Source of the DNA: Paraclostridium benzoelyticum
Lineage (GTDB): Bacteria; Bacillota; Clostridia; Peptostreptococcales; Peptostreptococcaceae
NCBI RefSeq assembly: GCF_001006285.1
Contig: NZ_LBBT01000021.1
Coordinates: 1 to 59,581, forward strand
Direction: 5' to 3'
Length of the DNA stretch: 59,581 nucleotides
The notes under the pieces: generated by a model
Database searches by the model: none
What the model was told of the DNA's origin: nothing
What the model saw: only the letters and a program-made list of their open reading frames with translations
Program-made: the position numbers and the translations under genes
Shown: in pieces, positions 1 to 10,738 of the stretch
How positions within the stretch are numbered: position 1 is the first letter of the stretch
Layout: every line of letters begins with the position of its first letter

Positions 1-85
1 TTTTAAATTTGATTTTTTTATAGTATTCATTGGTTATTTTAATAAGTGTTTTCCTAATATTTAGGCTAATAACTAAACGGAAAAA

Positions 86-112
86 GGCATCTATAAAACT
101 TTATAGATACCT
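86..112 (-). terminator. Rho-independent terminator of upp
   Basis: A perfect-looking hairpin (GGTATCTATAAA pairing with TTTATAGATGCC) lies just after the upp stop codon. On the minus strand it is followed by a run of T, which is the usual intrinsic terminator layout. Confidence 0.85.
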
Positions 113-124
113 TGTTTAAATTTA

Positions 125-766
<642 letters not shown>

Positions 767-1213
767 CTAATTATTTTGTTCTATGTCATTTAACATATTT
801 ACTCTTCTTAAGTGTCTTTCACCTTCAAATTCAGTGTTTATCCACGCATCAACTATCTCAAGAGCTAACCCTTTTCCAATTACTCTCTCACCTAAAGAAA
901 GCATGTTTGCATTATTATGTGCTTTTGACATTTTAGCTGAAAATGTATCTGAAACAACAGCACATCTAATACCTTTAACTTTGTTAGCTGCTAATGAGAT
1001 TCCTATACCTGTCCCGCAACATAATATCCCATAGTCTACGTCCTTGCTAACAACCGCTTTGGCAACCTTTTCTCCATATATAGGATAATCAACTGAATCT
1101 ATTCCATTTTCAGTTCCAAAGTCTACACATTCAATTCCTTTTGATTGTAAGTGTTTTTTTATTTCTTCTTTTAAATTGTATCCACCGTGATCGCTACCTA
1201 AACCTATCTTCAT
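767..1213 (-). CDS. rpiB: Ribose-5-phosphate isomerase B (RpiB/LacA/LacB family)
   Basis: The product interconverts ribose 5-phosphate and ribulose 5-phosphate in the non-oxidative pentose phosphate pathway. The 148-residue protein opens with the substrate-binding SDHGGYNLK segment (residues 7-15). It carries the catalytic cysteine region LCCGTGIG near residue 66 and the HNNANMLSLG motif. An AGGAGG-type ribosome site precedes the ATG. Its position before upp supports the housekeeping RpiB assignment, because no lactose genes are nearby that would suggest LacA or LacB. Confidence 0.95.
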   Translation of the reverse strand: MKIGLGSDHGGYNLKEEIKKHLQSKGIECVDFGTENGIDSVDYPIYGEKVAKAVVSKDVDYGILCCGTGIGISLAANKVKGIRCAVVSDTFSAKMSKAHNNANMLSLGERVIGKGLALEIVDAWINTEFEGERHLRRVNMLNDIEQNN

Positions 1214-1335
1214 AGTCCAATACCTCCAATACTTTTGTATACATAGATTTATACTTAATTTTATATTATACTAAACTTTAAATATTTTTGCATCATTTAT
1301 ACATAATTATTTCATATATTTTTTGGACTTTATTA

Positions 1336-2379
1336 TTATAATTCTATAATTTTATACCCAGCTGACTTCATTAATCTATTCATTATAGCTCTACCAACTC
1401 CATGATTAGAAAAAGCTTCAGAATATATTATATCCATTTCTTTTTTATCCATTTCTATTAATGCATTAAAAAGGTTACTTCCAACTTCTTCTAAGTTGTC
1501 TCCAAGACCTATGACTTCGCCTTTATAGTTTTCTTTATTTTTATTAAGACACATAACACCACATCTTAATCCTTTTTTTTCATTTTCAACTATTAAAGAG
1601 TTTATTTTATTAATTACTTTTGAATCTTCTCCTCTTACTATAAAAACATCTCCATTTGGTGAATAGTGCGTATATTTCATTCCTGGTGCTTTAGCTTTTT
1701 TTACGTCTGCTTTTCCTTCAATAGATGGGTCTATAAGAACTTCTCCTATTAAAAGTTCCATTTGCTCTTTAGTAACACTTCCGGGTCTTAAGATCATAGG
1801 CTTTTCAGATGTCATATCTACAACTGTAGATTCAAGTCCAAAATCACAGTCTCCTGCAACTATAATCCCATTTACCCTTCCGTTCATTTCATCGCATACA
1901 TGCTTCCCTTTTGTTGGAGATGGTCTACCTGATATATTAGCTGATGGAGCAGCTATAGGTACTCCTGATTGTCTTATAATTTCTCTAGCAATAGGATTCG
2001 AAGGCATTCTTATAGCTACCGTATCTAAACCACCACTAGTTCTTTGTGGAACTATTTCTTTTTTCTTAAAAATCATAGTAAGTGGTCCTGGCCAAAATTC
2101 ATCCATTAACACCTTAGCTTTTTCATTTATATCAGTAGCTAATTTATTTACCTCATCTTGTTCGCATATATGTACTATCAAAGGATTATCACTAGGTCGT
2201 CCTTTTGCTTCATATATTTTTTTTACAGCATCTTCATCTAAAGCATTTGCACCTAAACCATAAACTGTTTCTGTAGGAAAAATAACTGTATCTCCTTCAG
2301 ATAATAATTTCGCATGCTTTCTTATTTCTTCTATATCTATATTTGATTCATCAATTTTACTTATTTTTGTATTTATCAT
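1336..2379 (-). CDS. tsaC: L-threonylcarbamoyladenylate synthase (Sua5/YwlC type)
   Basis: The enzyme makes threonylcarbamoyl-AMP from threonine, bicarbonate and ATP, the first step of the t6A modification at position 37 of ANN-decoding tRNAs. The N-terminal two thirds is the YrdC-like domain, with YEAKGRPSDNPLIVH and the SANISGRPSP segment. The last 140 or so residues are the Sua5 C-terminal domain, so this is the long form. I place the start at the ATG at 2379 because the purine-rich GGAGGAAGG lies just upstream of it; an in-frame ATG at 2397 has no ribosome site. The protein is 347 residues, like Bacillus YwlC. The symbol sua5 or ywlC is also used. Confidence 0.95.
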   Translation of the reverse strand: MINTKISKIDESNIDIEEIRKHAKLLSEGDTVIFPTETVYGLGANALDEDAVKKIYEAKGRPSDNPLIVHICEQDEVNKLATDINEKAKVLMDEFWPGPLTMIFKKKEIVPQRTSGGLDTVAIRMPSNPIAREIIRQSGVPIAAPSANISGRPSPTKGKHVCDEMNGRVNGIIVAGDCDFGLESTVVDMTSEKPMILRPGSVTKEQMELLIGEVLIDPSIEGKADVKKAKAPGMKYTHYSPNGDVFIVRGEDSKVINKINSLIVENEKKGLRCGVMCLNKNKENYKGEVIGLGDNLEEVGSNLFNALIEMDKKEMDIIYSEAFSNHGVGRAIMNRLMKSAGYKIIEL

Positions 2380-2404
2380 TAGTATACCTTCCTCCATATT
2401 TAGT

Positions 2405-3082
2405 TTATATATAGCTGACTACTAAAATTCCAATTAAAAAACCTATTATAGAATACATAGATTTTGCTGATGGAAATATTTCTTCTAAAACTACATACAT
2501 CATAGTTCCTGCTGCTATAGCCAAGAACCCCCCTATTAAAGAAGTACACATACCTGCGAAATATGCGCCAAAAAAACTACCTATACCCATAGGAATCCCT
2601 GCTATTAATGTTAATAATACAACTTTAAACGTGCTCATTTTACTCCCAGCTAAACTAAGCGCCATTGCTAAACCTTCTGGTATGTTATGAATACCTATTA
2701 CAATTGCTAAGGTAATTCCTAGGTTTTCAGTTGCTATAAATGAAGATCCTATCGCTAAACCTTCCGGTAAGTTATGTAAAAGTATACTTAAAAATATTAA
2801 ATACCCTGATTTAAGATCCGATTCTACTTCTAGTTTATTTTTTATTAACATAGTAAGTAAAGCTCCAGCAAATACAAACAAACTTGTATAAATAACCCCT
2901 ATTTGGTTCATGGATTCTTTAAGAAGATCAAATACCACAACAGCTAGCATCACGCCTCCAGATATTCCCATAAAAAAAGTTATATATCTTTTTATATTTT
3001 TTCTAAAAACAGTGGATATGATGCCTCCGATTCCTGTCCCTATAACTCCAGATATCAATCCAATCAATGTTATTCGAAACAA
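2405..3082 (-). CDS. ZIP family divalent metal transporter
   Basis: This 225-residue integral membrane protein belongs to the ZIP (ZupT/GufA-like) family, which imports zinc and related divalent cations. The two family signatures in the central helices are visible: HNLPEGLAIG and, 28 residues later, HNIPEGLAMA. Both carry the metal-binding His and Glu. About seven to eight hydrophobic segments cover nearly the whole length. The likely start is a TTG preceded by GGGGG at 9 bases. It lies between prfA and tsaC, 25 bases before tsaC, but a terminator separates it from prfA. The metal specificity cannot be read from the sequence. Confidence 0.92.
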   Translation of the reverse strand: MFRITLIGLISGVIGTGIGGIISTVFRKNIKRYITFFMGISGGVMLAVVVFDLLKESMNQIGVIYTSLFVFAGALLTMLIKNKLEVESDLKSGYLIFLSILLHNLPEGLAIGSSFIATENLGITLAIVIGIHNIPEGLAMALSLAGSKMSTFKVVLLTLIAGIPMGIGSFFGAYFAGMCTSLIGGFLAIAAGTMMYVVLEEIFPSAKSMYSIIGFLIGILVVSYI

Positions 3083-3180
3083 TTCTTGTTACCCCCTAGT
3101 ATTATTTAACTTGCTCTAAATTTTATGTAATATAAATTACTATTATTACAACACTAGATAATAACTCTTTTTGCTTGCAA

Positions 3181-3207
3181 AAAATCCCTATTCAAAATAG
3201 GGATTTT
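3181..3207 (-). terminator. Terminator after prfA
   Basis: The hairpin AAAATCCCTA / TAGGGATTTT with a 7-base loop and a T tract lies 12 bases after the prfA stop. The T tract is present on both strands, so it could act in either direction. Confidence 0.85.
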
Positions 3208-3218
3208 TTATATTAAAA

Positions 3219-4283
3219 TTATATAGACATCATTTTTTCAGTTTGATCTACAGTTATTAATGCATCTATCATTTCATTTAAATCTCCATCTAAGAATGCA
3301 TCTAATTTATATAGAGTTAAGTTTATTCTATGATCACTTACTCTTCCTTGAGGGAAGTTGTAAGTTCTTATTCTTTCAGATCTATCCCCTGTTCCAACCT
3401 GACTTTTTCTTTCTGCAGCTATATCTTTATGTTGCTCAGCAACTGCTTTATCATACAATCTAGCCTTTAATATTTTTAAAGCTTGTTCTTTATTCTTTAA
3501 TTGAGATTTTCCATCTTGGCAAGATACTACTTCTCCTGTAGGTATATGTGTAACCCTTACTGCAGAGTCTGTAGTGTTAACACTTTGTCCTCCATTTCCT
3601 GAAGAACGGAAAACATCTATTCTTAAGTCATTTGGATTTATTTCTACTTCAACGTCTTCTACCTCTGGTAAAACTGCAACAGTTGCTGTTGATGTATGTA
3701 TTCTTCCTCCTGATTCAGTAGATGGTATTCTTTGAACCCTATGAACTCCTGATTCGTATTTAAGAACAGAGTATGCTCCATTACCTTTTATCATGAAAGA
3801 TACTTCTTTATATCCCCCAACACCAGTATCACTAGCACTTAATAACTCAATTTTCCATTTTCTTCTTTCTGCATATCTGCAGTACATTCTAAATAAGTCC
3901 CCAGCAAATAGAGCTGCTTCATCTCCTCCAGCTCCACCCCTTATTTCAACTATAACATTTTTATCATCATTAGGGTCCTTTGGTAATAATAGTATTTTTA
4001 ATTCTTCCTCTATAGGCTCAACTTTTTCTTCCATTTCAGATAGTTCCATTTTAGCTAATTCTCTTAGTTCTTCATCTGATTCCTCTTGTAAAATAGTTTT
4101 AGAATCAGATATAGCTTTCATCACATCTTTATATTCTCTAAATTTCATTACAATTGGCTCTACTTCAGCATGTTCTTTTATAAATTTCTGCCATACTTTT
4201 TGGTCATTTATTACTTCCGGGTCCGCTATTTTTTCACTTAGTTCTTTATATTTATCTTCTAGTACTTCTAATTTGTTTAGCAT
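3219..4283 (-). CDS. prfA: Peptide chain release factor 1
   Basis: RF1 recognises UAA and UAG stop codons and triggers peptide release on the ribosome. The catalytic GGQ motif is present in [18 protein letters not shown], and the tripeptide that reads the stop codon region appears as PSTES (the PxT type typical of RF1 rather than the SPF of RF2). I place the start at ATG 4283, which has AGAGG at good spacing; an in-frame GTG at 4292 overlaps that site. The resulting 354 residues is normal. Its partner methyltransferase gene prmC lies directly upstream, 43 bases away, an arrangement conserved in most Firmicutes. Confidence 0.97.
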   Translation of the reverse strand: MLNKLEVLEDKYKELSEKIADPEVINDQKVWQKFIKEHAEVEPIVMKFREYKDVMKAISDSKTILQEESDEELRELAKMELSEMEEKVEPIEEELKILLLPKDPNDDKNVIVEIRGGAGGDEAALFAGDLFRMYCRYAERRKWKIELLSASDTGVGGYKEVSFMIKGNGAYSVLKYESGVHRVQRIPSTESGGRIHTSTATVAVLPEVEDVEVEINPNDLRIDVFRSSGNGGQSVNTTDSAVRVTHIPTGEVVSCQDGKSQLKNKEQALKILKARLYDKAVAEQHKDIAAERKSQVGTGDRSERIRTYNFPQGRVSDHRINLTLYKLDAFLDGDLNEMIDALITVDQTEKMMSI

Positions 4284-4326
4284 ACTTTTCACCTCTTTAA
4301 TTGTAAAATATCAATAGTTGATTATA

Positions 4327-5178
4327 TCATAGTTTATAACCTATAACAACTCTATCGATTCCTTGCAAGTCTTTCTTTGTATATATTTTAGAGTAACCAT
4401 TATCCTTCATAATATCATACACATCTTTAGCTTGATCATGGCCAACTTCAAAAGCTAATATTCCTCCATCCTTTAAATAACAAACAGATTCTTTAGTTAT
4501 TGACCTATAAAAATCTAAACCATCCTCTCCACCTTCAAGCGCTATATATGGTTCATAATCTTTAACTTGAGTATGAAGTGTATCTATATCTTTTTTTCTT
4601 ATATATGGAGGGTTAGAAACTATTAAATCTAGCTTTATGTTTTTATCTTTAATTCCACTAAATAAATTAGATTCTATAAAATCAATTTTACTGTTAACTT
4701 TATTACTTATAGCATTCTTTTTACCTATACTCAAAGCTTTTTCGGATATATCTAGTGAATAGACATGACAGTTGTCTATATACTTTGCTAAGCTTACAGA
4801 TATAGCTCCTGATCCAGTTCCAATATCAACAATGTTCAACATTTTCTTATCCTTAGTAAGTTCTATTATCTCCTCAACTAACGGTTCAGTGTCTGGTCTA
4901 GGAATTAAAACTCCTTCTTCTACAAAAAAATCTAATCCCATAAATTCTCTATTGTTAACTATATATGCAATAGGTCTTCCATCTAATCTTTCCTTAATCA
5001 TTCTATTAAACTCTTCCATTTGTTCATCTGAAAGTTTTTTATTCAAGTTTAATTGAATATACAGCCTATCAACATCACCTAATACTTTCTGCAATATTAT
5101 TTCTGTATCTAATTTGGGAGTATCACTGATACTTGATAACTCCTCCATATATTTAATTAAAATTTCTCTTATTGTCAT
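4327..5178 (-). CDS. prmC: Release factor glutamine methyltransferase PrmC (HemK)
   Basis: PrmC uses S-adenosylmethionine to N5-methylate the glutamine of the GGQ motif in release factors. The 283-residue protein has an N-terminal helical domain and a Rossmann-fold methyltransferase domain. The SAM loop is VDIGTGSGAISVSLA, and the diagnostic NPPY motif is in IVSNPPYIRKKD. Its neighbour prfA encodes one substrate. GGAG precedes the ATG. The C-terminal FEVGHDQAKDV segment is also typical of HemK proteins. Confidence 0.96.
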   Translation of the reverse strand: MTIREILIKYMEELSSISDTPKLDTEIILQKVLGDVDRLYIQLNLNKKLSDEQMEEFNRMIKERLDGRPIAYIVNNREFMGLDFFVEEGVLIPRPDTEPLVEEIIELTKDKKMLNIVDIGTGSGAISVSLAKYIDNCHVYSLDISEKALSIGKKNAISNKVNSKIDFIESNLFSGIKDKNIKLDLIVSNPPYIRKKDIDTLHTQVKDYEPYIALEGGEDGLDFYRSITKESVCYLKDGGILAFEVGHDQAKDVYDIMKDNGYSKIYTKKDLQGIDRVVIGYKL

Positions 5179-5193
5179 AGAATTTCTCCTTTT

Positions 5194-6090
5194 TTACTTT
5201 ATGACAGCATCTAATGCTTTTAATGCAACTTCAAGTTGTTTATCATCTGGTTCCTTAGTTGTAAGTTTTTGTAACATCATTCCTGGATAAGCTACAGTTT
5301 TTGTCAAAATGTTATTATATTTCCCAAGCAATTTTATTATTTCATATGATATTCCGGCAACTATAGGAACACATACAATTCTCATAATAATTCTTACAAT
5401 TGGGTTAGGCCACCCAAAAAAAGAAAAAAGTATTATTGAAGTGAACATTACTATAAATAAAAAATTAGTTCCGCATCTTGGATGTTGTGTCTTAAACTTC
5501 CTTGCGTTTTCAACAGTTAAATCTAGATCATTTTCATAACAATAAATAGCTTTATGCTCAGCTCCATGATACTCAAACACTCTTTTAATATCTTTATTCA
5601 TAGATATTAATAGTATATAAATAAATAAAATGCATATTCTTGTAAATCCTTCTATTAAGTTCAATATTAAGTCACTATTTATAAATCTTGAAAATAATCC
5701 ACCTATCATTGTGGGTGTTACTACAAATAATAACATTGCAAAAAACAATCCTATTATCAGGGAAATTATTATTATCACATCATTTGCCTTATCTTTAAAT
5801 AGTTTATTTATGAATTTATCAAAAGCTGACTCTTCTTCATCATCATCTAAAAAAAACTCAGATGAAAAGTTCATACTATTTATTCCTTCAATCATGGTTT
5901 CTATTAATATAAAAGCACCTCTTAAAAATGGAATCTTATCTATATTCTTATCAGATATCCAACTTTTTATATTTCTTTTTCTAATTATAATTTCTCCATC
6001 ATTTTTTCTAACAGCTATTGCTCTCTTGTTTTTAGATTGCATCATAACCCCTTCAATTACAGCTTGCCCACCTACTGGTTGTTTTTTCAT
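5194..6090 (-). CDS. DUF1385 family membrane protein (YqhQ-like)
   Basis: This 298-residue protein belongs to the DUF1385 family, typified by Bacillus YqhQ. The family start QAVIEGVMMQSKNKRAIAVR is near the N-terminus. The central conserved block FEYHGAEHKAIYCYE and the QHPRCGTNFLF motif are present, with conserved His, Glu and Cys residues. Three to four hydrophobic segments separate these soluble motifs. I know of no settled biochemical function for the family. It sits 15 bases before prmC with its own AGGAGT/GAGGTGG ribosome site, so it is likely in the prmC-prfA operon, as in several other clostridia. Confidence 0.9.
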   Translation of the reverse strand: MKKQPVGGQAVIEGVMMQSKNKRAIAVRKNDGEIIIRKRNIKSWISDKNIDKIPFLRGAFILIETMIEGINSMNFSSEFFLDDDEEESAFDKFINKLFKDKANDVIIIISLIIGLFFAMLLFVVTPTMIGGLFSRFINSDLILNLIEGFTRICILFIYILLISMNKDIKRVFEYHGAEHKAIYCYENDLDLTVENARKFKTQHPRCGTNFLFIVMFTSIILFSFFGWPNPIVRIIMRIVCVPIVAGISYEIIKLLGKYNNILTKTVAYPGMMLQKLTTKEPDDKQLEVALKALDAVIK

Positions 6091-6147
6091 ATATCCACCT
6101 CTACTCCTAAACTATATATATAATATTACTATATTAGGCAAAGAAAA

Positions 6148-6164
6148 AACACCTAAAAGGTGTT
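6148..6164 (-). terminator. Terminator after tdk
   Basis: A short hairpin (AACACCTTTTAGGTGTT) followed by TTTTTTC on the minus strand lies 15 bases after the tdk stop. Confidence 0.75.
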
Positions 6165-6178
6165 TGTTATGTGTAAAT

Positions 6179-6754
6179 TTATTTTTCAACTACATGACAT
6201 TTTCTACATCTAGCTTCGTAACTTTCTACAGCTCCAACTTGTATTATCGGTTCATCATACTTAGCTGGCTTACCATTTATAAGTCTTTGAGATCTAGTTG
6301 CTGGTTGGCCACAAACTGAACATATAGCTTGAATTTTATCTACAAATTCAGCTACAGCTAACAATTTAGGCGTAGGACCAAAAGGCTCTCCTTTAAAATC
6401 CATATCTAATCCAGCTGCAATAACTCTTATCCCTTTATCTGCTAACTTTATAGCCATATCAACTACTTCATTATCAAAAAATTGAACCTCATCTATTCCA
6501 ACTACTTGAGTATCTTCATTTATATACTTTTCCATTTCCGAAGAATCCTTTATAGGAATAGCATTTATTGCATATCCGCTATGAGATACTACATCTTCTT
6601 TACTATATCTATCATCAATAAGAGGTTTAAAAACAACTACGTTTTGTTTTGCAATCTTAGCTCTTTTTAATCTTCTTATTAATTCCTCACTTTTACCACT
6701 GTACATAGGACCTATGACAATTTCTATATATCCATGATTTACCGGTCTATACAT
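6179..6754 (-). CDS. tdk: Thymidine kinase (type II)
   Basis: The enzyme phosphorylates thymidine with ATP in the nucleotide salvage pathway. The 191-residue protein has the P-loop GPMYSGKS at residues 15-22, the Walker B-like GIDEVQFF, and the lasso zinc site built from CSVCG and CRKCH. These features mark the small tetrameric type II enzyme. AGGAGG precedes the ATG. It sits between rpmE and the prfA operon as in Bacillus, but hairpins on both sides suggest its own transcript. Confidence 0.96.
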   Translation of the reverse strand: MYRPVNHGYIEIVIGPMYSGKSEELIRRLKRAKIAKQNVVVFKPLIDDRYSKEDVVSHSGYAINAIPIKDSSEMEKYINEDTQVVGIDEVQFFDNEVVDMAIKLADKGIRVIAAGLDMDFKGEPFGPTPKLLAVAEFVDKIQAICSVCGQPATRSQRLINGKPAKYDEPIIQVGAVESYEARCRKCHVVEK

Positions 6755-6781
6755 ACTTAATCCTCCTATATAAATAAAATA

Positions 6782-6801
6782 GGAGTTGGCAAGCCAACTC
6801 C
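6782..6801 (-). terminator. Terminator after rpmE
   Basis: A perfect 9-base-pair hairpin (GGAGTTGGC / GCCAACTCC, two-base loop) is followed by TATTTTATTT on the minus strand, just after the L31 stop. Confidence 0.85.
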
Positions 6802-6811
6802 GTATTTACTA

Positions 6812-7012
6812 TTAGTCGATTTTGAATCTCTTCTTGAACTTGTCTATTCTTCCACCAGCTTCTATATTCTTTTGCTTTCCAGTATAGAAAGGATGGCATT
6901 CTGAACATATCTCAACTTTTATTTCGTCTTTAGTTGATCCAGCAACGAATGTGTTTCCACAAGCGCAACGTACTTCAACTTCTTGGTATTTTGGTTGTAT
7001 ATCTTTTTGCAT
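6812..7012 (-). CDS. rpmE: 50S ribosomal protein L31 (zinc-binding form)
   Basis: L31 is a small protein of the large ribosomal subunit that bridges to the small subunit. The 66-residue protein carries the cysteines of the zinc-containing type (RCACGN and [14 protein letters not shown]), so it is the RpmE form rather than the zinc-free paralogue. I choose ATG 7012, which has AGAGG at 8 bases; a GTG at 7021 lies inside that ribosome site. It follows rho as in Bacillus. Confidence 0.96.
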   Translation of the reverse strand: MQKDIQPKYQEVEVRCACGNTFVAGSTKDEIKVEICSECHPFYTGKQKNIEAGGRIDKFKKRFKID

Positions 7013-7125
7013 ATTTGTCACCTCTTCTCCTTACTTTTCGAAATTAATTATATTAACTTTTCGTTTTTCATTATTCAACTACACCATTATAACATAAGAT
7101 TATTTAGGGTACAAGAGTTTTCTAA

Positions 7126-8589
7126 TTAGTTTAAAGTCTCTTTTATATACTTTATAAACGAATTATTATCCTTTGTTCTCTTAAGTAATTCTAGTACTTT
7201 ATCAGTTACTTCATATACTGAATTACTGCTCATATCTTTTCTAAGTTTCCAAAGTGCAGCTTTCTCTTCTTCTGTTAATAGTAAATCTTCTCTTCTTGTT
7301 CCTGATTTGTATATATCAACAGCAGGGAACACTCTCTTCTCAGCTAATTTTCTATCTAAGTGTAATTCCATATTTCCAGTTCCTTTGAACTCTTCAAAGA
7401 TAACATCATCCATTCTAGATCCTGTTTCAACTAACGCTGTAGCTAAAATAGTTAAAGATCCGCCTTGTCTAATATTTCTCGCAGCTCCAAAGAATTTTTT
7501 AGGCCCATGAAGCGCTCCAGGATCTAATCCTCCTGATAACGTTCTTCCAGTTGGTGATATACTTAAGTTGTACGCTCTTGCAAGTCTTGTAATACTATCT
7601 AATAATATAACAACATCTTTTCCATGCTCAACTAATCTTTGCGCTCTATTTAGAACCATCTCAGCAACTTTAACATGATGGCTTGATACCTGATCAAAAG
7701 TTGAATAAATAACGTCTGCGTCTATAGATTCTTGCATATCTGTAACTTCTTCTGGTCTTTCATCGATAAGAAGAACTATTAACTCTACATCTGGATGATT
7801 TTTAACTATACTATTGGCTACACTTTTTAAAAGAATCGTTTTACCAGCTTTAGGTGGTGCTACTATCAATCCTCTCTGCCCTTTACCAATAGGAGAAATT
7901 AAATCTATTAACCTTGTAGATATTTCATTTTGATACTTCTCTAATGTAAGTCTTTCTTCTGGGTATATCGGTGTAAGAGTTTCAAAAGACCTTCTTTTTG
8001 TAGCTGTTTCAGGATGTTCGTCATTTATTTTTTGAACATATAATAATGCTCTAAATTTTTCACCACTTTTTGGATGTCTTGTTATACCTTTAACTTTATC
8101 TCCTGTTTTCATATTGAATCTTCTAATTTGCGATGGTGAAACATATACATCGTGTTCTGTAGATAAATAGTTAGGTCCTCTTAAAAATCCAAATCCATCT
8201 GGTAGTATTTCTAAAACACCCATTACCTCATCATCTTTAGATGTATTGAACTCGTCAACAATTTTAGCTTCATCAACTTCTTTAACATTATATGAATTCC
8301 TGTTGTAATTTTGATTGTATCTTTGAGTTCTATTTTCATAAACCTTAGGTTCTTGCTTATTCACACTTTGTTTTTGTTCACTTTTAATTTCTTTTTTTTC
8401 GGTTTCTTTTTTCTCGATTTCTTTATTATTATCTATCATGTCCTTATTTTTATACTCATTTATTATTTGTATTAACTCATTTTTTTTATACTTACTTATA
8501 GACTTAATCTCTAATTTCTTTGCTAATTCTTTTAGTTGAACTAGAGTCATGTCATCTAAATTATCCAAAGTCATATCTTTCGTATTCAA
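7126..8589 (-). CDS. rho: Transcription termination factor Rho
   Basis: Rho is the hexameric RNA helicase that ends transcription at factor-dependent sites. The 487 residues hold an N-terminal helical Rho_N domain (about 10-50), a Lys/Glu/Asn-rich linker (about 50-110), a cold-shock-like RNA-binding domain (about 118-190) and the ATPase core. Walker A is APPKAGKT (244-251) and Walker B is VVILLD (326-331). The disordered linker makes it longer than Escherichia coli Rho (419). The best start is a TTG with AGGAGG at 8 bases; the next in-frame ATG is too far from that site. Confidence 0.96.
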   Translation of the reverse strand: MNTKDMTLDNLDDMTLVQLKELAKKLEIKSISKYKKNELIQIINEYKNKDMIDNNKEIEKKETEKKEIKSEQKQSVNKQEPKVYENRTQRYNQNYNRNSYNVKEVDEAKIVDEFNTSKDDEVMGVLEILPDGFGFLRGPNYLSTEHDVYVSPSQIRRFNMKTGDKVKGITRHPKSGEKFRALLYVQKINDEHPETATKRRSFETLTPIYPEERLTLEKYQNEISTRLIDLISPIGKGQRGLIVAPPKAGKTILLKSVANSIVKNHPDVELIVLLIDERPEEVTDMQESIDADVIYSTFDQVSSHHVKVAEMVLNRAQRLVEHGKDVVILLDSITRLARAYNLSISPTGRTLSGGLDPGALHGPKKFFGAARNIRQGGSLTILATALVETGSRMDDVIFEEFKGTGNMELHLDRKLAEKRVFPAVDIYKSGTRREDLLLTEEEKAALWKLRKDMSSNSVYEVTDKVLELLKRTKDNNSFIKYIKETLN

Positions 8590-8727
8590 AAAAGTCCTCC
8601 TATCCCATAATTAAATTACAATTTTATTCGGAAATTAAAGGCGTGCAAATGAGAAGCTACCATTATTATAGCAAACAGTTAAACTTAATACTATCACTAT
8701 TTATACATTATGGTCAACAAATAAAAA

Positions 8728-8758
8728 AATAAAACTATTCAAACAAAATAGTTTTATT
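8728..8758 (-). terminator. Terminator after glpX
   Basis: A hairpin of AATAAAACTATT pairing with its complement, followed by a long T tract on the minus strand, sits 12 bases after the glpX stop. It separates glpX from rho. Confidence 0.8.
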
Positions 8759-8769
8759 TTTCTCACCTT

Positions 8770-9768
8770 CTATATACTATATTTACCCATTAAATCCGTT
8801 AATATATCATTTTTATCAACTGAATGTATTGCATCGACAAATCTGATTGTTCCTGTTTTTGCTCTCATAACAACCGAATTTGTTGTTATTCTATTGTTCC
8901 CTAAACTAACTACACCTTTTAATAAATCTCCATCTGTTATTCCTGTTGCTGCAAAGAACAGTTCATCACCTTGAGCTAAGTCCTCTAATGATAATATTTT
9001 TGATATATCTTCATCTGTTAATCCCATTTCATGGCATCTAATTCTTTCTTGCTCACTTAGTGGATAAATCTGAGCTTGCATATCTCCGCCCATGCACTTA
9101 ATTGCTGCCGCTGTTATAACACCTTCTGGTCCACCACCAATTCCCATAAGCATATCTATTCCTGTATCTTCAAAGCAAGTTGCAATACCTGCTGCTACAT
9201 CTCCATCTCCGAACATTTTTATTCTTGTCCCTAATTTTCTAGCTGCTTCAAATATATAGTCATGTCTTTCCCTGTCTTGTACTATTATAGTCATTTCTGT
9301 TGTCTTTTTATTTAAAGCTTTTGCTACATTTTTTATATTTTCTTCAACACTTGCGTTTAAATCTATACATCCCTTTGCCTTAGGTCCAACAATTATCTTC
9401 TTCATATAAGTGTCAGGCGCTTTAAGTAAACTTCCTTTTTTACCCATTGCTATTACAGAAATAACATTAGGTAGTCCTTTAGCGATTAGTGTAGTTCCAT
9501 CCAAAGGGTCTACTGCTATATCAACTTTCATGCTATCATCTGTCGCCATACCAACTTTTTCACCAATATATAACATAGGAGCCTCATCCAACTCTCCTTC
9601 TCCTATTACAACTTCACCATCGACCTTAACTGTTTCAAAAGCTCTTCTCATGGCCTCAACTGCTGCGCCGTCAGCTCCGTTTTTATCTCCTCTGCCCATA
9701 AACTGCGATGAGACTAAAGCTGCTGCTTCCGTTACTCTAACTAACTCTAATGCTAAATTTCTATCCAT
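8770..9768 (-). CDS. glpX: Fructose-1,6-bisphosphatase class II
   Basis: The enzyme hydrolyses fructose 1,6-bisphosphate to fructose 6-phosphate in gluconeogenesis and depends on divalent metal. The metal-binding signature DPLDGTT is at residues 87-93. The family segments GRGDKNGADGAAVEAMR, GEGELDEAPMLY and MGIGGGPEGV are all present. I place the start at ATG 9768; the in-frame ATG at 9777 overlaps the GGGAG ribosome site. Length is 332 residues, normal for GlpX. It lies downstream of the transaldolase-like gene, which also acts on fructose 6-phosphate, as in Bacillus ywjH-glpX. Confidence 0.95.
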   Translation of the reverse strand: MDRNLALELVRVTEAAALVSSQFMGRGDKNGADGAAVEAMRRAFETVKVDGEVVIGEGELDEAPMLYIGEKVGMATDDSMKVDIAVDPLDGTTLIAKGLPNVISVIAMGKKGSLLKAPDTYMKKIIVGPKAKGCIDLNASVEENIKNVAKALNKKTTEMTIIVQDRERHDYIFEAARKLGTRIKMFGDGDVAAGIATCFEDTGIDMLMGIGGGPEGVITAAAIKCMGGDMQAQIYPLSEQERIRCHEMGLTDEDISKILSLEDLAQGDELFFAATGITDGDLLKGVVSLGNNRITTNSVVMRAKTGTIRFVDAIHSVDKNDILTDLMGKYSI

Positions 9769-9896
9769 AAAATTCATCTCCCTTAGTTCGTTAATCTCTC
9801 TTCAAATTATATATCACATTTAATAAATAGTAAACATTTATAAATGTTAAATAAGGGTTTTAGTATGTTATATAATTGTAAAAATACATAAAAAAA

Positions 9897-9918
9897 GCGA
9901 TAATTTAAAAATTATCGC
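9897..9918 (-). terminator. Terminator after the transaldolase-like gene
   Basis: A perfect hairpin (GCGATAAT / ATTATCGC) followed by seven T on the minus strand lies 7 bases after the stop codon. Confidence 0.85.
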
Positions 9919-9925
9919 CTTTTTA

Positions 9926-10573
9926 TTAGTTCTTAGGTACAGTTTCCCAGTCTTTTAAGAATTTTTCTATACCTATATCTGTCATAGGATGCCCTAGCAT
10001 TTGTTTGAAAACTTTGTAAGGAACAGTTGATATATCAGCACCTGCTTTAGCTGAAGTTAAAACATGTTGAGGATGTCTTATACTAGCTGATATTATTTCA
10101 GTGTCTATACCATGTATGCTGAATATTTCTGCAACTTCCTCTATTAACATTATTCCTTCTTGACCTATATCATCTAATCTACCAACAAAAGGACTTACAT
10201 AAGAAGCACCTGCTTTAGCTGCTAATAATGCTTGGTTTGATGAGAATATTAAAGTTACATTAGTTTTTATTCCTTTTTTATGTAAAGCTGATACAGCTTT
10301 TAATCCTTCTGCACACATAGGTATCTTTATTACTATATTTTCATGAATTTTACTTAACTCTTCGCCTTCTTTTATCATTCCTTCGCTATCCATTGAGATA
10401 ACTTCTGCAGATATTGGTCCATCTACAATTTGAGTTATTTCCTTAACTACATTTTCAAAAACTCTTCCTTCTTTAGCTATTAATGAAGGGTTTGTTGTAA
10501 CACCTTCTATAACTCCCCAAGAGTTTATTTCTTTTATTTCATCTACATTTGCAGTATCTATAAATAGTTTCAT
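9926..10573 (-). CDS. fsa: Transaldolase / fructose-6-phosphate aldolase-like protein
   Basis: This 215-residue protein belongs to the short transaldolase family (TalC/MipB/FSA). It has the opening MKLFIDTAN, the [11 protein letters not shown] motif, the Schiff-base lysine in [14 protein letters not shown] strands (catalytic Lys in the VIKIPM segment), and [11 protein letters not shown]. Family members act either as transaldolase in the pentose phosphate pathway or as fructose-6-phosphate aldolase; the sequence does not decide between them. AGGAGG precedes the ATG. It is followed by a terminator and then glpX. Confidence 0.93.
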   Translation of the reverse strand: MKLFIDTANVDEIKEINSWGVIEGVTTNPSLIAKEGRVFENVVKEITQIVDGPISAEVISMDSEGMIKEGEELSKIHENIVIKIPMCAEGLKAVSALHKKGIKTNVTLIFSSNQALLAAKAGASYVSPFVGRLDDIGQEGIMLIEEVAEIFSIHGIDTEIISASIRHPQHVLTSAKAGADISTVPYKVFKQMLGHPMTDIGIEKFLKDWETVPKN

Positions 10574-10673
10574 GTTTTACCTCCTTATATTTACAATCCT
10601 ATAAATAAAGTTATTACCTTATCAATTTTAAACATTATGTATTACTTATAAATTAACCTAAACTAAAAGTTTA

Positions 10674-10701
10674 AAAAGTCCTTAAATTACAAGGACTTTT
10701 T
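10674..10701 (-). terminator. Terminator after pepF
   Basis: The hairpin AAAAAGTCCTT / AAGGACTTTTT with a T tract on either strand lies 38 bases beyond the pepF stop. Confidence 0.8.
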
Positions 10702-10738
10702 AATATATTCTACCACTATTTCTCAATTACTTCTATCC